Below, piece by piece: positions 7,622 through 15,285 of a stretch of 64,000 bases of DNA (the first letter of the stretch is position 1; each line of letters begins with the position of its first letter). The stretch comes from RZZS01 sp964491785 (lineage in GTDB: Bacteria; Pseudomonadota; Alphaproteobacteria; Micavibrionales; Micavibrionaceae): positions 186,001 through 250,000 of the forward strand of contig CAZBGS010000002.1 in the NCBI GenBank assembly GCA_964491785.1. Direction: 5' to 3'. Both the position numbers and the translations under genes were made by a program. The notes under the pieces were generated by a model, which was given only the letters and a program-made list of their open reading frames with translations, was not told the origin of the DNA and did not search any database.

Positions 7622-8997
7622 GGCAGGCCGGGGATCTTTATGCCCATGATATCGGCGAAGTGGAAGAGCGCGAAAGCGCTGAAGAACAGGGCGGCGAAGA
7701 TGGCCGACGCGAAGACGAATTTGCCCGCCTGCAACTCTTTCGGCAGGGACTTGCTGTTGAGGTAGAGAGTAAGGATCACCACAACCGGGGTATGGACGGC
7801 GGCGATAGTGCCGCCGATCGAAAGGATTTCGACCGGCTCCCGCGTGAGCGCGAGAATGGCGAGGGGAATCATGGCTGTGAAAATCAACGCGTGGATATTT
7901 CGGAGCCTGTGGCGGTCGTCAAGCCACTTACTGCCCCATATCCCTTTGCGGCTGCGCGGTTTGAGGAGCAGGGTAGCGTCCGCGAACAGGCGTCCCCAGG
8001 CGTCCTGATTGGTGAGGATGGTGCCTCCCAGGGCGATCATGATGCCGAGCAGGATAAGCCAGCGTCCGGCTTCCCCCCAGATTTCGGAGAACAGATTTGT
8101 AAGATCTTCGGCGACCCTGATGCCTTCGGGGACGATGCCCTCGGGGCGGAGGATCTCGGCGCCGAGGATCATGAAAGAGAGGATCACCAGAGAGCCGGTG
8201 GCTACGCCGACGAAGGCCGTCTGGCCCATGACGCCGATCCATCCCTTGATGCGCTCCATGGCTTCCTCCTCGCCGCTTTCGCCGCTTTTGTTATCCGGCT
8301 CTCCGCCGGTGACGTCGCCGCCGAAACCGCGGGCGCTCACCCAGTATGAGAACCAGATAATGCCCGCGGAGCCGGCGAGGATGAAACCTACCCAGGGAAG
8401 GACGAAATAGGGGTCGAAATCTTCCGGCAATCCAGGGACAAGGCCGGATCCCATTTCGCGAAGTTCGGGAAAGGCGATCACGGCGCTGATGATCGCGCTC
8501 AGGCTGAGTATCATGGCGAGGAGAGAGGTTATCTTCTCAATCCTTTTATAATGGCCGGTGACCACGAGGATGATCGAGACAACTATCAGCGCCGGGGCAT
8601 AAAAAACGTGACTTCCGGGAAGGGCTATTACCATGGCGCTGGCGGCAAGCGCAGAGATTCCGGCGATCGAGACGATGGAATTGAAGATCTGCGGAAGGAA
8701 CATCGCCCAGATCGCCCAGCCTTTCGGCCCCGGCACGTCGCCCAGACCGTCAAGAAGCGTGCGCCCCGTCGAGACCGTGTAGCGTCCGACTTCGCGAATC
8801 ATTACCCACTGGAAATAGATTACTATGGCTAAAATCCACAGCATCTCGTAGCCATACTGCGAAGCGACGCGGGGCGTGAACAGCACCGATCCCGAACCCA
8901 CGGAGGAAAGCATCCAGATAAGCCCCGGGCCGTACCACTTCAGCCTTTCCCTGCCCCGGGGAACCGGAATGGGATTTTTTCTTATATTAATAGGCAT
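7606..8997 (-). CDS. Divergent Nramp-family transporter
   Basis: This 463-residue polytopic protein has about 11 hydrophobic segments and the overall look of Nramp (natural resistance-associated macrophage protein) transporters, particularly the WYGPGLIWMLSSVGSGSVLF start. Canonical Nramp metal ligands are a DPGN motif in TM1 and MPH in TM6. Here TM1 reads SSVGSGSV at that place and TM6 reads IWFSYWVSARG, so neither motif is present. Transport of Mn or Fe therefore cannot be assumed; another cation or an organic substrate is possible. The ATG at 8997 lies inside the end of the upstream P450 gene (11-base overlap), so the two are probably cotranscribed. Confidence 0.75.
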   Translation of the reverse strand: MPINIRKNPIPVPRGRERLKWYGPGLIWMLSSVGSGSVLFTPRVASQYGYEMLWILAIVIYFQWVMIREVGRYTVSTGRTLLDGLGDVPGPKGWAIWAMFLPQIFNSIVSIAGISALAASAMVIALPGSHVFYAPALIVVSIILVVTGHYKRIEKITSLLAMILSLSAIISAVIAFPELREMGSGLVPGLPEDFDPYFVLPWVGFILAGSAGIIWFSYWVSARGFGGDVTGGEPDNKSGESGEEEAMERIKGWIGVMGQTAFVGVATGSLVILSFMILGAEILRPEGIVPEGIRVAEDLTNLFSEIWGEAGRWLILLGIMIALGGTILTNQDAWGRLFADATLLLKPRSRKGIWGSKWLDDRHRLRNIHALIFTAMIPLAILALTREPVEILSIGGTIAAVHTPVVVILTLYLNSKSLPKELQAGKFVFASAIFAALFFSAFALFHFADIMGIKIPGLPQPSP

Positions 8998-10231
8998 TTC
9001 TACTAACTCCGCTCTCCGGCATCTCGATGACGAAACCGCTCTCAAGGATAGAGGGCATTCTTGAGAGCGGGACATTCATATCCTGCGGCGGGACGTGGTA
9101 GGAAATCGGGGCGAGAATTTCAAGGGCGAGCTTCAGGCTTTCGATGGTTACCCTTTCGCCGGGGCAGCGATGGCCGGTATGGTAATCTCCGCCGCCTTGC
9201 GGGATGAAACTGAACTGGTCGTCCTGCCAGCCGAAAAAGCGCTCGGGATGAAACTCGTCCGGGAGTTCCCAGATGCGCGGATCGTGGTTGATGCCGTGAA
9301 CGTCGAGGACGACCATGGCGTTTTTCCTGAAGCGCGTTCCCTGCCATTCGAAGTCCTCGCGAACTCGCGCGCCGAGGATCGGGACGAAGGGGTAGAGCCT
9401 GCGCACCTCATGGACGAAAGCCTCTCTTTCGGCGTCGGAATCTTTGTCCGCCAGACGCCGTTTCCAGCCGGGATATTTACGGAGAGCGTGGGCGAGGAAA
9501 GCGACGTAGATGGCGATTGCCACTACCGGGCGGATGATATTGATCACCTCGACCGCGGCTACGCGGCGGTCTGTCAGGCTGCCGCCCCGATCCCTGTGCA
9601 TGGCGACGGTTCCAAGCATGGAATCGTTTCCTTCCGGAGCCTTGCGGATATCGTCGATCATGGGCATGATCCAGTTTTCCGTGCGCCGTCTCGCCCGGCG
9701 GCCGCGCAAATGCCGCAGACCGACGGCACCGAAGGCGTCGACCATAGCCCACATATCGTCCGTCCTCTGGCGGGCCTCTTCCTTCCTAAGGGGGACGCCC
9801 GTCCACTGGCATGCGCTTTCGCAGAAAACGGCTCTGGCTTCGTCGAAAAGAACCACCCGCTTTCTTTTTTTCCACATTTCGGTACGCTCCAGCCAGTGCT
9901 TTCGCTGTATCGTCATGAACCTGGAGATTTCCCGGTCGGTCATGAAGGACATGAACATGGCCTTGCGGTGATGGTGATCGCCGCCGTCCAGGGAATGGAC
10001 GCCGTGGCTGCCCATAAGGGTTTTCTGGATCATCAGGGGTACGGCGTTCTTCCGCTTGAGGCGGTCGCTGTAGAACATTTGCGCCGCATCCCGGCCGCTG
10101 ACGAAATACGCCTTGCGCAGCATCAGGCGGCCCTCGATCACATCGGCTTTATTCATCTCCCTTTTTTTCCGCATGAACATGTAGCCGTCGCGAAGAAGGG
10201 AAAGCGAGCTGTCGAATGATTTATCGCGCAT
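8987..10231 (-). CDS. CYP152-type cytochrome P450 peroxygenase
   Basis: This 414-residue P450 belongs to the H2O2-using fatty-acid peroxygenases (CYP152; relatives are P450-BSbeta, P450-SPalpha and OleT). The heme loop reads FIPQGGGDYHTGHRCPGE with ligand C356. The ExxR is at 275-278. The I-helix has R234-P235 in place of the acid-alcohol pair, the hallmark of this family, where Arg binds the fatty-acid carboxylate. His79 in GVHSLDG aligns by eye with His85 of the decarboxylase OleT rather than Gln85 of the hydroxylase BSbeta. The ATG at 10231 follows GGAAGG. The chosen start omits a possible TTG four codons upstream. Product type (hydroxy acid or alkene) is open. Confidence 0.9.
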   Translation of the reverse strand: MRDKSFDSSLSLLRDGYMFMRKKREMNKADVIEGRLMLRKAYFVSGRDAAQMFYSDRLKRKNAVPLMIQKTLMGSHGVHSLDGGDHHHRKAMFMSFMTDREISRFMTIQRKHWLERTEMWKKRKRVVLFDEARAVFCESACQWTGVPLRKEEARQRTDDMWAMVDAFGAVGLRHLRGRRARRRTENWIMPMIDDIRKAPEGNDSMLGTVAMHRDRGGSLTDRRVAAVEVINIIRPVVAIAIYVAFLAHALRKYPGWKRRLADKDSDAEREAFVHEVRRLYPFVPILGARVREDFEWQGTRFRKNAMVVLDVHGINHDPRIWELPDEFHPERFFGWQDDQFSFIPQGGGDYHTGHRCPGERVTIESLKLALEILAPISYHVPPQDMNVPLSRMPSILESGFVIEMPESGVSRNAY

Positions 10232-10395
10232 GGGGCCTTCCAAATTGTCCTCTTATCAACACAAATCCGCGAGGGCCAATCTCTTGAGGGGGAAGCGGTT
10301 CCAGGGGATCTTTTTTTTTCGGCTTGCTCTTGCGCTTGCAGGACGAGTGCGGGTAGAGTTCTGATAACTTCCACCAATACCTACGGGGTTTAAAA

Positions 10396-10945
10396 ATGTT
10401 AAAAAATATTGCCTTTTCATTAGCGGGAATCATCATCATGAGTTTAGCAAGCGCGGGGCCGGCGACGGCACAGGACAAAGAAAATATAGTTTATATGGAC
10501 GTTTCCACGGGGGGGGCGGGTTACGATCCAGCTTCTGCCGGAGATTGCGCCGAAGCATGCCGAGCGCATCATGCAGCTCGTGAGCGAAGGCTTTTATAAC
10601 GGGATTATCTTCCACCGGGTCATCCCCGGATTTATGGCCCAGACAGGCGATCCTACAGGCACAGGAACCGGCGGCTCCAAATACCCGGATCTGCCCGCCG
10701 AGTTCAGCGAATACGAATACCAGCGCGGGACGATCGGCATGGCGCGCACCATGGATCCGAACAGCGCAAATTCTCAGTTCTTTATCTGCTTCGATGACGA
10801 GGGCTGCAACTTCCTGACCGGCCAGTATACCGTCATAGGACAAGTGACGGAGGGGATGGAATTCATCGACAAGGTCGCTCCGGGCGAGCCTCCCGCGAAA
10901 CCGAGCAGGATCGAAAAAATGACACTGGAAGCCGGCTCGCTGTAA
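10396..10945 (+). pseudogene. Secreted cyclophilin-type peptidyl-prolyl isomerase, frameshifted
   Basis: The first part encodes a signal peptide (MLKNIAFSLAGIIIMSLASAGPATA) and the opening strand of a cyclophilin (ENIVYMDVSTGG). The rest of the domain, with GIIFHRVIPGFMAQTGDPTGTG, GTIGMAR, NSANSQFFI and FLTGQYTVIGQV, is in another frame. The frames would join exactly as STGGRVTIQLLPEIAP if the run of eight G at 10509-10516 had seven. This is either a real frameshift, a slippage-prone phase-variable tract, or a sequencing error in a homopolymer. If intact, the product would be a periplasmic proline isomerase of about 180 residues. It is divergent from the P450 gene. Confidence 0.85.
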
Positions 10946-10967
10946 CAGAGTCGTTCAGAACTTAAAA

Positions 10968-10988
10968 CCCTCTCCCACCGGGAGAGGG
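10968..10988. repeat. Intergenic hairpin CCCTCTCCC/GGGAGAGGG, copy 1
   Basis: Two perfect 9-base arms surround ACC between the cyclophilin gene and the second alpha-glucosidase. The same arms recur at 26743-26765 with a different loop, and a degenerate relative lies near 23552-23580. It is a dispersed short palindromic repeat. No T-run follows, so it is not clearly a terminator. Confidence 0.75.
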
Positions 10989-11012
10989 AGGGTTTAGGGA
11001 AAGGATAATGAA

Positions 11013-12650
11013 ATGAGTGCTGATCAGGACTGGTGGCGCGGGGCGGTTATTTATCAGATTTACCCGCGTTCCTATAAGGATACCAACGGGGACGGAATCG
11101 GGGATCTTAAAGGGATAACCGAGAAGCTGGAATATATCGCCGGTCTCGGGGTCGATGCCGTCTGGATTTCGCCTTTTTTCAAGTCGCCGATGAAGGATTT
11201 CGGGTATGACGTATCCGATTACAGGGAAATAGATCCGCTTTTCGGCACGCTTGACGATTTTGACGACATGATTGCAAAGGCCCATTCTCTCGGTCTTAAG
11301 ATTATTATCGATCAGGTCTTAAGCCATACTTCCGACCGGCATGCGTGGTTTCAGGAAAGCCGCATGAACCGGACAAATCCAAAGTCGGAATGGTATGTCT
11401 GGGCCGATCCCAAGGCTGACGGCAGCCCTCCCAACAACTGGCAGTCGGTATTCGGCGGGCCGTCATGGAAATTCGATATCAGGCGCGGGCAATATTATCT
11501 GCATAATTTTCTTACCGAGCAGCCGGATCTGAACATTCACAACCCGGAAGTCCGCGAGGCGCTCAAGGGCGAGATGGAATTCTGGCTTAAGCGCGGAGTG
11601 GACGGATTCAGGCTGGACGCCATCAACTTCGCGATGCACGACGTCAGACTGAGGGACAATCCGCCGAAGGAAAACGCCCGTTCGCTGAATTTCGATATCT
11701 GCACGCCCGAGAACATGCAGCAGCATATATATGACCGCGACCATAACGACATGCCGGGATTTCTGGAGGAAATCAGAGCGCTGACCGATAAATACGAGGC
11801 CCGCATGCTGGTTGGCGAAGTGGCGGAGGCCGGTGTCAAGCTGGCGATTCTTTATACCCGCGGGCCGAAGCGGCTGCATACCGCCTATAACTTCAGCCTG
11901 CTTCGGGGAGAGAGGCCGTCGGCGGCGATGTTCCGGGAAGCGATTGAAACCTTTGCTAAAGAATCCGATGGAGAAAGCTGGCCGTCATGGGCGTTTTCCA
12001 ACCATGACGTTCCCAGAGCCGCCAGCCGGTGGCATCCGGACAAGAACGGCCATAACCACGATCCTCGTCTTTCAAAAATGCTGATAGCGCTGCTGTGCTG
12101 TCTTGGCGGCACGGTCTTCATTTATCAGGGCGACGAACTGGGACTGCCGAGCGCTCATGTGCCGTTCGACAGGCTTCAGGATCCATGGGCGTTCGAGATC
12201 TGGCCGGAGGCGGAAGGACGGGATATCGCCAGAACCCCGATGCCCTGGCATGACGAGCCGGGGGCCGGCTTCAGCGTTAGCGAGCCCTGGCTGCCGATAC
12301 CTGACGAACATCTTGCCCTCTCGGTGGCAAGGCAGGATAACGATCAGGGTTCGACGCTGAATTTTGCCAGAAGAATGATTTCCTTCCGCAAGAAAACACG
12401 CGAACTGGTCAAGGGCGGGATTGAATTTCACGGCAGCGGTGTCGATGATGACAGCGTTCTTTCCTTCCGCCGGATGGAAGGCGGCAAAAGGCTGTACTGC
12501 CTGTTCAACCTGAAGGATGAAGCCCGAAGCTTCGTCCTTCCGGCGGATATCTCCGAAAGCATTTCGCCGTTTGATAGTCCTGTCTTTTGCGAAAAAGTCG
12601 ATGGCGGAAAGGTAGAGCTTCCTCCTTACGGGGTATTCTTCGGCAGGTGA
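11013..12650 (+). CDS. GH13 alpha-glucosidase (second copy)
   Basis: This 545-residue GH13 enzyme is a paralogue of the one at 2876-4516, with the same WW(K/R)GAVIYQIYPRS opening. Catalytic regions are D100-QVLSH, nucleophile D202 in GFRLDAINF, acid/base E269 in LVGEVAE, and D332 in FSNHDV. Region I reads DQVLSHTSDRH where copy 1 has DMVINHTSNRH, so the two probably differ in substrate or in hydrolysis versus transglucosylation. QVLSHTSD is typical of proteobacterial alpha-glucosidases acting on maltose-size sugars. No signal peptide is visible. An AAAGGA site precedes the ATG, and a likely terminator follows at 12654. Confidence 0.93.
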   Translation: MSADQDWWRGAVIYQIYPRSYKDTNGDGIGDLKGITEKLEYIAGLGVDAVWISPFFKSPMKDFGYDVSDYREIDPLFGTLDDFDDMIAKAHSLGLKIIIDQVLSHTSDRHAWFQESRMNRTNPKSEWYVWADPKADGSPPNNWQSVFGGPSWKFDIRRGQYYLHNFLTEQPDLNIHNPEVREALKGEMEFWLKRGVDGFRLDAINFAMHDVRLRDNPPKENARSLNFDICTPENMQQHIYDRDHNDMPGFLEEIRALTDKYEARMLVGEVAEAGVKLAILYTRGPKRLHTAYNFSLLRGERPSAAMFREAIETFAKESDGESWPSWAFSNHDVPRAASRWHPDKNGHNHDPRLSKMLIALLCCLGGTVFIYQGDELGLPSAHVPFDRLQDPWAFEIWPEAEGRDIARTPMPWHDEPGAGFSVSEPWLPIPDEHLALSVARQDNDQGSTLNFARRMISFRKKTRELVKGGIEFHGSGVDDDSVLSFRRMEGGKRLYCLFNLKDEARSFVLPADISESISPFDSPVFCEKVDGGKVELPPYGVFFGR

Positions 12651-12653
12651 TGC

Positions 12654-12686
12654 AAAGTCGGATTCAAACGACTTTCTTTGATTTTT
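12654..12686 (+). terminator. Likely intrinsic terminator after second alpha-glucosidase
   Basis: Arms AAAGTCG (12654-12660) and CGACTTT (12669-12675) are followed by CTTTGATTTTTT. It begins three bases after the alpha-glucosidase stop. It overlaps the 3' end of the convergent gene. Confidence 0.55.
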
Positions 12687-13377
12687 TGGCGGCCGGTTTC
12701 TTTTTGGGTTTTGGGGGCGGCGGCTGTTCCTGTCCGGCTTCGGGTTTTGATTCAGCCTGAGGAGCTGGTTTTTGCAGAGAGGCGTGCATTTCGGCCATCA
12801 GCTTTACCAGCTTGTCCAGCCTGCGGGGATCGTGGAGCGGGTCGCCGGTTTCATACCTTAGCAACAGGTCGCTACGGTCAAAGATAACCAGGAAAGATGC
12901 CCGCTCGATTTTCAGCAAGCGGTTCAGGGAGGCAATGCATTCCTCGGTCAGCAGCGCTTCCATTTCAGCTTTATTATCCGTTTTGGCAAGATATTTTCCA
13001 GACCAGATCCCGGAAGCCGGCAAGACGCCTTCTTTAAGATCGAGGTTGGATACCAGATGGACGTAATCGCCGCTGGCGATCGCTCCCGACATTGGCATGG
13101 CGCTTTTGCCCATAAGTTCGACAACCGAACGAAACCTTGATCCCCTGGTATCGGGGGCAAGTTGTTCTTCGGAATATATATGCAGGGTCAGATCCTGAAA
13201 CAGGCCTCTGACGACGGGAGAGGAAAACGCCCTGCCCTTTTCGAAATTCAGACTGTATTTCGAAGCAAAGGAGCCCCAGGCGCGCTTTTGCGTTTGCAGT
13301 ATCCGGGTAGACCAGACAAACGCGCCAATAACGAAGGCCGAGAGAATCAGCCACAATAATATCCAGATAAAATTCAC
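12664..13377 (-). CDS. Single-pass membrane protein of unknown function
   Basis: I do not recognise this 237-residue protein. It opens with one strong transmembrane helix (FIWILLWLILSAFVIGAFVW), followed by a soluble domain of about 160 residues with mixed alpha/beta character. It ends in a low-complexity tail rich in Pro and Lys (PPPPKPKKKPAAKKSKK). The layout suggests a membrane-anchored domain facing the cytoplasm with a basic tail. The start is GTG at 13377; no better start occurs before residue 89 and no clear ribosome binding site is seen. It is convergent with the alpha-glucosidase gene. Confidence 0.65.
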   Translation of the reverse strand: MNFIWILLWLILSAFVIGAFVWSTRILQTQKRAWGSFASKYSLNFEKGRAFSSPVVRGLFQDLTLHIYSEEQLAPDTRGSRFRSVVELMGKSAMPMSGAIASGDYVHLVSNLDLKEGVLPASGIWSGKYLAKTDNKAEMEALLTEECIASLNRLLKIERASFLVIFDRSDLLLRYETGDPLHDPRRLDKLVKLMAEMHASLQKPAPQAESKPEAGQEQPPPPKPKKKPAAKKSKKVV

Positions 13378-13488
13378 GGTGCAGTATTCGCCAGTTTCAA
13401 CAATTATGCTTGTTTAAGTTTAAACCCAAACCGCATTTATTGCCATAGCCGTTAGATACTGCACCGGATAAACATTTCGCCGCCAGGT

Positions 13489-13749
13489 TCATTTTTGCAT
13501 ATTGATAGAGATAACATTGCTCCGGGCCGCCTCACCCGCAAGCGATTTGGCGCTCAGCAGCAATTCCTGATTCATCGCCGCCATGATACGCTTCGCACTC
13601 TCGGACATTATTTCATCCATGCCAAGATCCACGGGATCGCACATATACATTAAGGCATGCAGATGCGCGAGGTACTTCTGGCATCTCTCCAGCGAGAGTC
13701 TGGCGCAAATCACATTATTGGAATCGTTATAGTCGGTAGGCTGTTGCAT
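13489..13749 (-). CDS. Small protein of unknown function, divergent from XRE regulator
   Basis: This 86-residue, mainly helical soluble protein has two His/Cys-bearing segments (LHALMYMCDP) and no family I can name. I chose the ATG at 13749, preceded by GGGG; an in-frame GTG lies at 13761. A well-formed promoter (TTGCCA, 17 bases, TATTAA) lies upstream at 13794-13822. The gene is divergent from the XRE regulator at 13890, so it could be that regulator's target. Confidence 0.6.
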   Translation of the reverse strand: MQQPTDYNDSNNVICARLSLERCQKYLAHLHALMYMCDPVDLGMDEIMSESAKRIMAAMNQELLLSAKSLAGEAARSNVISINMQK

Positions 13750-13793
13750 ATTTTTCCCCACGAATTTAAAGTTTTTTGTCTTATGAAGACAAC

Positions 13794-13822
13794 TTAATAC
13801 ATGATTTTATGTATAATGGCAA
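13794..13822 (-). promoter_or_regulatory. Sigma70-type promoter for the 86-residue gene
   Basis: On the minus strand, TTGCCA (13822-13817) and TATTAA (13799-13794) are 17 bases apart, about 45 bases upstream of the ATG at 13749. Confidence 0.55.
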
Positions 13823-13850
13823 GATATTTTTATTTAAAAGTGCTTTGCGC

Positions 13851-13878
13851 TTGACATTATGTTGCATATCTTTAGTAT
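13851..13878 (+). promoter_or_regulatory. Sigma70-type promoter for XRE regulator, nearly leaderless
   Basis: TTGACA (13851-13856) and TAGTAT (13873-13878) are 16 bases apart. The ATG of the regulator is at 13890, so a start point 6 to 8 bases after the -10 box would leave at most a few leader bases and no ribosome binding site. Confidence 0.6.
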
Positions 13879-13889
13879 AGCTTTTCGAA

Positions 13890-14573
13890 ATGCTGACAAG
13901 ATCCCAGTGCAGAGCCGCCAGAGGATTGCTTGGATGGACGCAGCAGCAGCTGGCGTCGGCGTCCGGGCTTTCGAAAACGGCCATAATTAATTTCGAGAGA
14001 GGGCTTTCGGATATCAAGGCCGATACCCTGATGCAGATCAAGCGCGCCTTCGAGCATCAGAACCTCCAGTTCGGGGAGCTTGACCGGGTGCAGCGGCGCG
14101 AGGACAACTGCACGATGGCAAGCGGGCCGGAAAAACTGTTCCAAATTCTGCAGCAGGCGTCCAAAGAACAGGAAAATCACGACAATGAAATTCTGATTTC
14201 CTTTCTCAGCGAACAGGAAATATTAAGGCGCAATCTGGAGGCATTTTATGAAATAACCAGATTCTGGGAAAAATCGGAAATCAGGGTTAGATATCTGCTC
14301 AGCAGTGGCGACTTTCTGTTTCTTCAGCCTTTCGCCAATTACCGCTGGGTTCCCGAAGAACTCGGGACTTTCGGGATGACGTCGATCGTGTATGGCAGCC
14401 GGGTGTCCGTTAAATTCTGGGGGTGCGATACATTTGTCAATATCGACAGCCCCCAGTTGGCGAAGGCCGAGCGGGAGCGCTTCGAGGCGATGTGGAGAAT
14501 ATCCAGGGCTCCCCCGGTAAGGAGAGCCCTGGACGATATTGCGGGCATGCAAGGTTCGGGTACCGCAGATTAA
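13890..14573 (+). CDS. XRE-family transcriptional regulator
   Basis: The first 60 residues form a classic Cro/CI-type helix-turn-helix (RAARGLLGWTQQQLASASGLSKTAI), a DNA-binding domain. The remaining 165 residues contain a helical linker and a C-terminal domain I cannot name (YRWVPEELGTFGMTSIVYG, VKFWGCDTFVNID), possibly a ligand or dimer domain. The start is fixed by homology of the opening residues to other XRE proteins. There is no ribosome binding site, in agreement with a promoter 11 bases upstream. It is likely autoregulated or controls the divergent 86-residue gene (inference). It ends four bases from the convergent coiled-coil gene. Confidence 0.85.
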   Translation: MLTRSQCRAARGLLGWTQQQLASASGLSKTAIINFERGLSDIKADTLMQIKRAFEHQNLQFGELDRVQRREDNCTMASGPEKLFQILQQASKEQENHDNEILISFLSEQEILRRNLEAFYEITRFWEKSEIRVRYLLSSGDFLFLQPFANYRWVPEELGTFGMTSIVYGSRVSVKFWGCDTFVNIDSPQLAKAERERFEAMWRISRAPPVRRALDDIAGMQGSGTAD

Positions 14574-14577
14574 TTTA

Positions 14578-15105
14578 TTAGTTCAACCTGATCTGTTCCA
14601 GGCCGTGGCCCTCACTTGAAGGAAGGGTGTATCCCCTCATCGGGTAAGGGACGGAGAAAGAGAACAGGCGGTTATCCTGTTGCGGAATCTTTTTCAGCCT
14701 GGCTTGCTGGGCCTTTAGCTGGCCGGCCATTGCCGCCACCTCGGCAAGCATTTCTCCGGCAAGATGACGGTCGTCGCGGCTTGCGGCATGGCCGGCACCG
14801 GCAGCCACCTTGCCTATTTCACCGGCAAGCTCGTTCTGATGAAGTTCAAGGGCGGTCGCCTTGTGATCAAGAATGGCTGTTTGCCTTTCCAGCAAGCCGG
14901 TGCGGCTGTCAAGGGCGCCGGTTCGCTCGTCAAGCTTGTGGATCGCGTCGCTGAAGAAAGCCGTTTGCTTGCGGACGATTTCAAAGCCACAGCGCAGCCG
15001 TTCAAAACCAACGCCGAGCACAAGCGCAGTTCCCACAGCAGCCACCGCCGCAAACACAGCCATCAACAGCGAAATAACGAGATATGTTTCTGCTATTTCG
15101 GACAT
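14578..15105 (-). CDS. Membrane-anchored coiled-coil protein, unknown function
   Basis: This 175-residue protein begins with a transmembrane helix (VISLLMAVFAAVAAVGTALVLGV). A long helical region follows with repeated ERTGALDSRTGLLERQTAIL-like heptads. The coiled coil spans about residues 45-140 and probably drives oligomerisation. A short C-terminal segment (FSFSVPYPMRGYTLPSSE) is unstructured by appearance. The shape resembles DUF-type inner-membrane scaffolds, but I cannot assign a family. It is convergent with the XRE gene and has its own upstream region. Confidence 0.65.
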   Translation of the reverse strand: MSEIAETYLVISLLMAVFAAVAAVGTALVLGVGFERLRCGFEIVRKQTAFFSDAIHKLDERTGALDSRTGLLERQTAILDHKATALELHQNELAGEIGKVAAGAGHAASRDDRHLAGEMLAEVAAMAGQLKAQQARLKKIPQQDNRLFSFSVPYPMRGYTLPSSEGHGLEQIRLN

Positions 15106-15285
15106 GTGAATTACCTTTCAGAACAGTTCAAGAGTTTACCAAGGATTTCTAGACCCTGCCTTAATGGTAATCCTTAATCCTTAACTTTAGGTAAGGTTTC
15201 GCTTGCAAGTCATTCAAATTAAATGACTTTTTTAATCCAATTATATTCAAATCAGATAAAAGTTTTATCGGGATTTGCATTAAAT

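Noticed and set aside
9095..10219. A 374-codon open frame on the plus strand
   Set aside because: It lies entirely opposite the CYP152 gene, whose motifs are unmistakable; the frame has no recognisable features.
13378..13488. Search for a tRNA or small RNA in this and other short gaps
   Set aside because: No cloverleaf-like arms or conserved tRNA segments could be identified in any gap.
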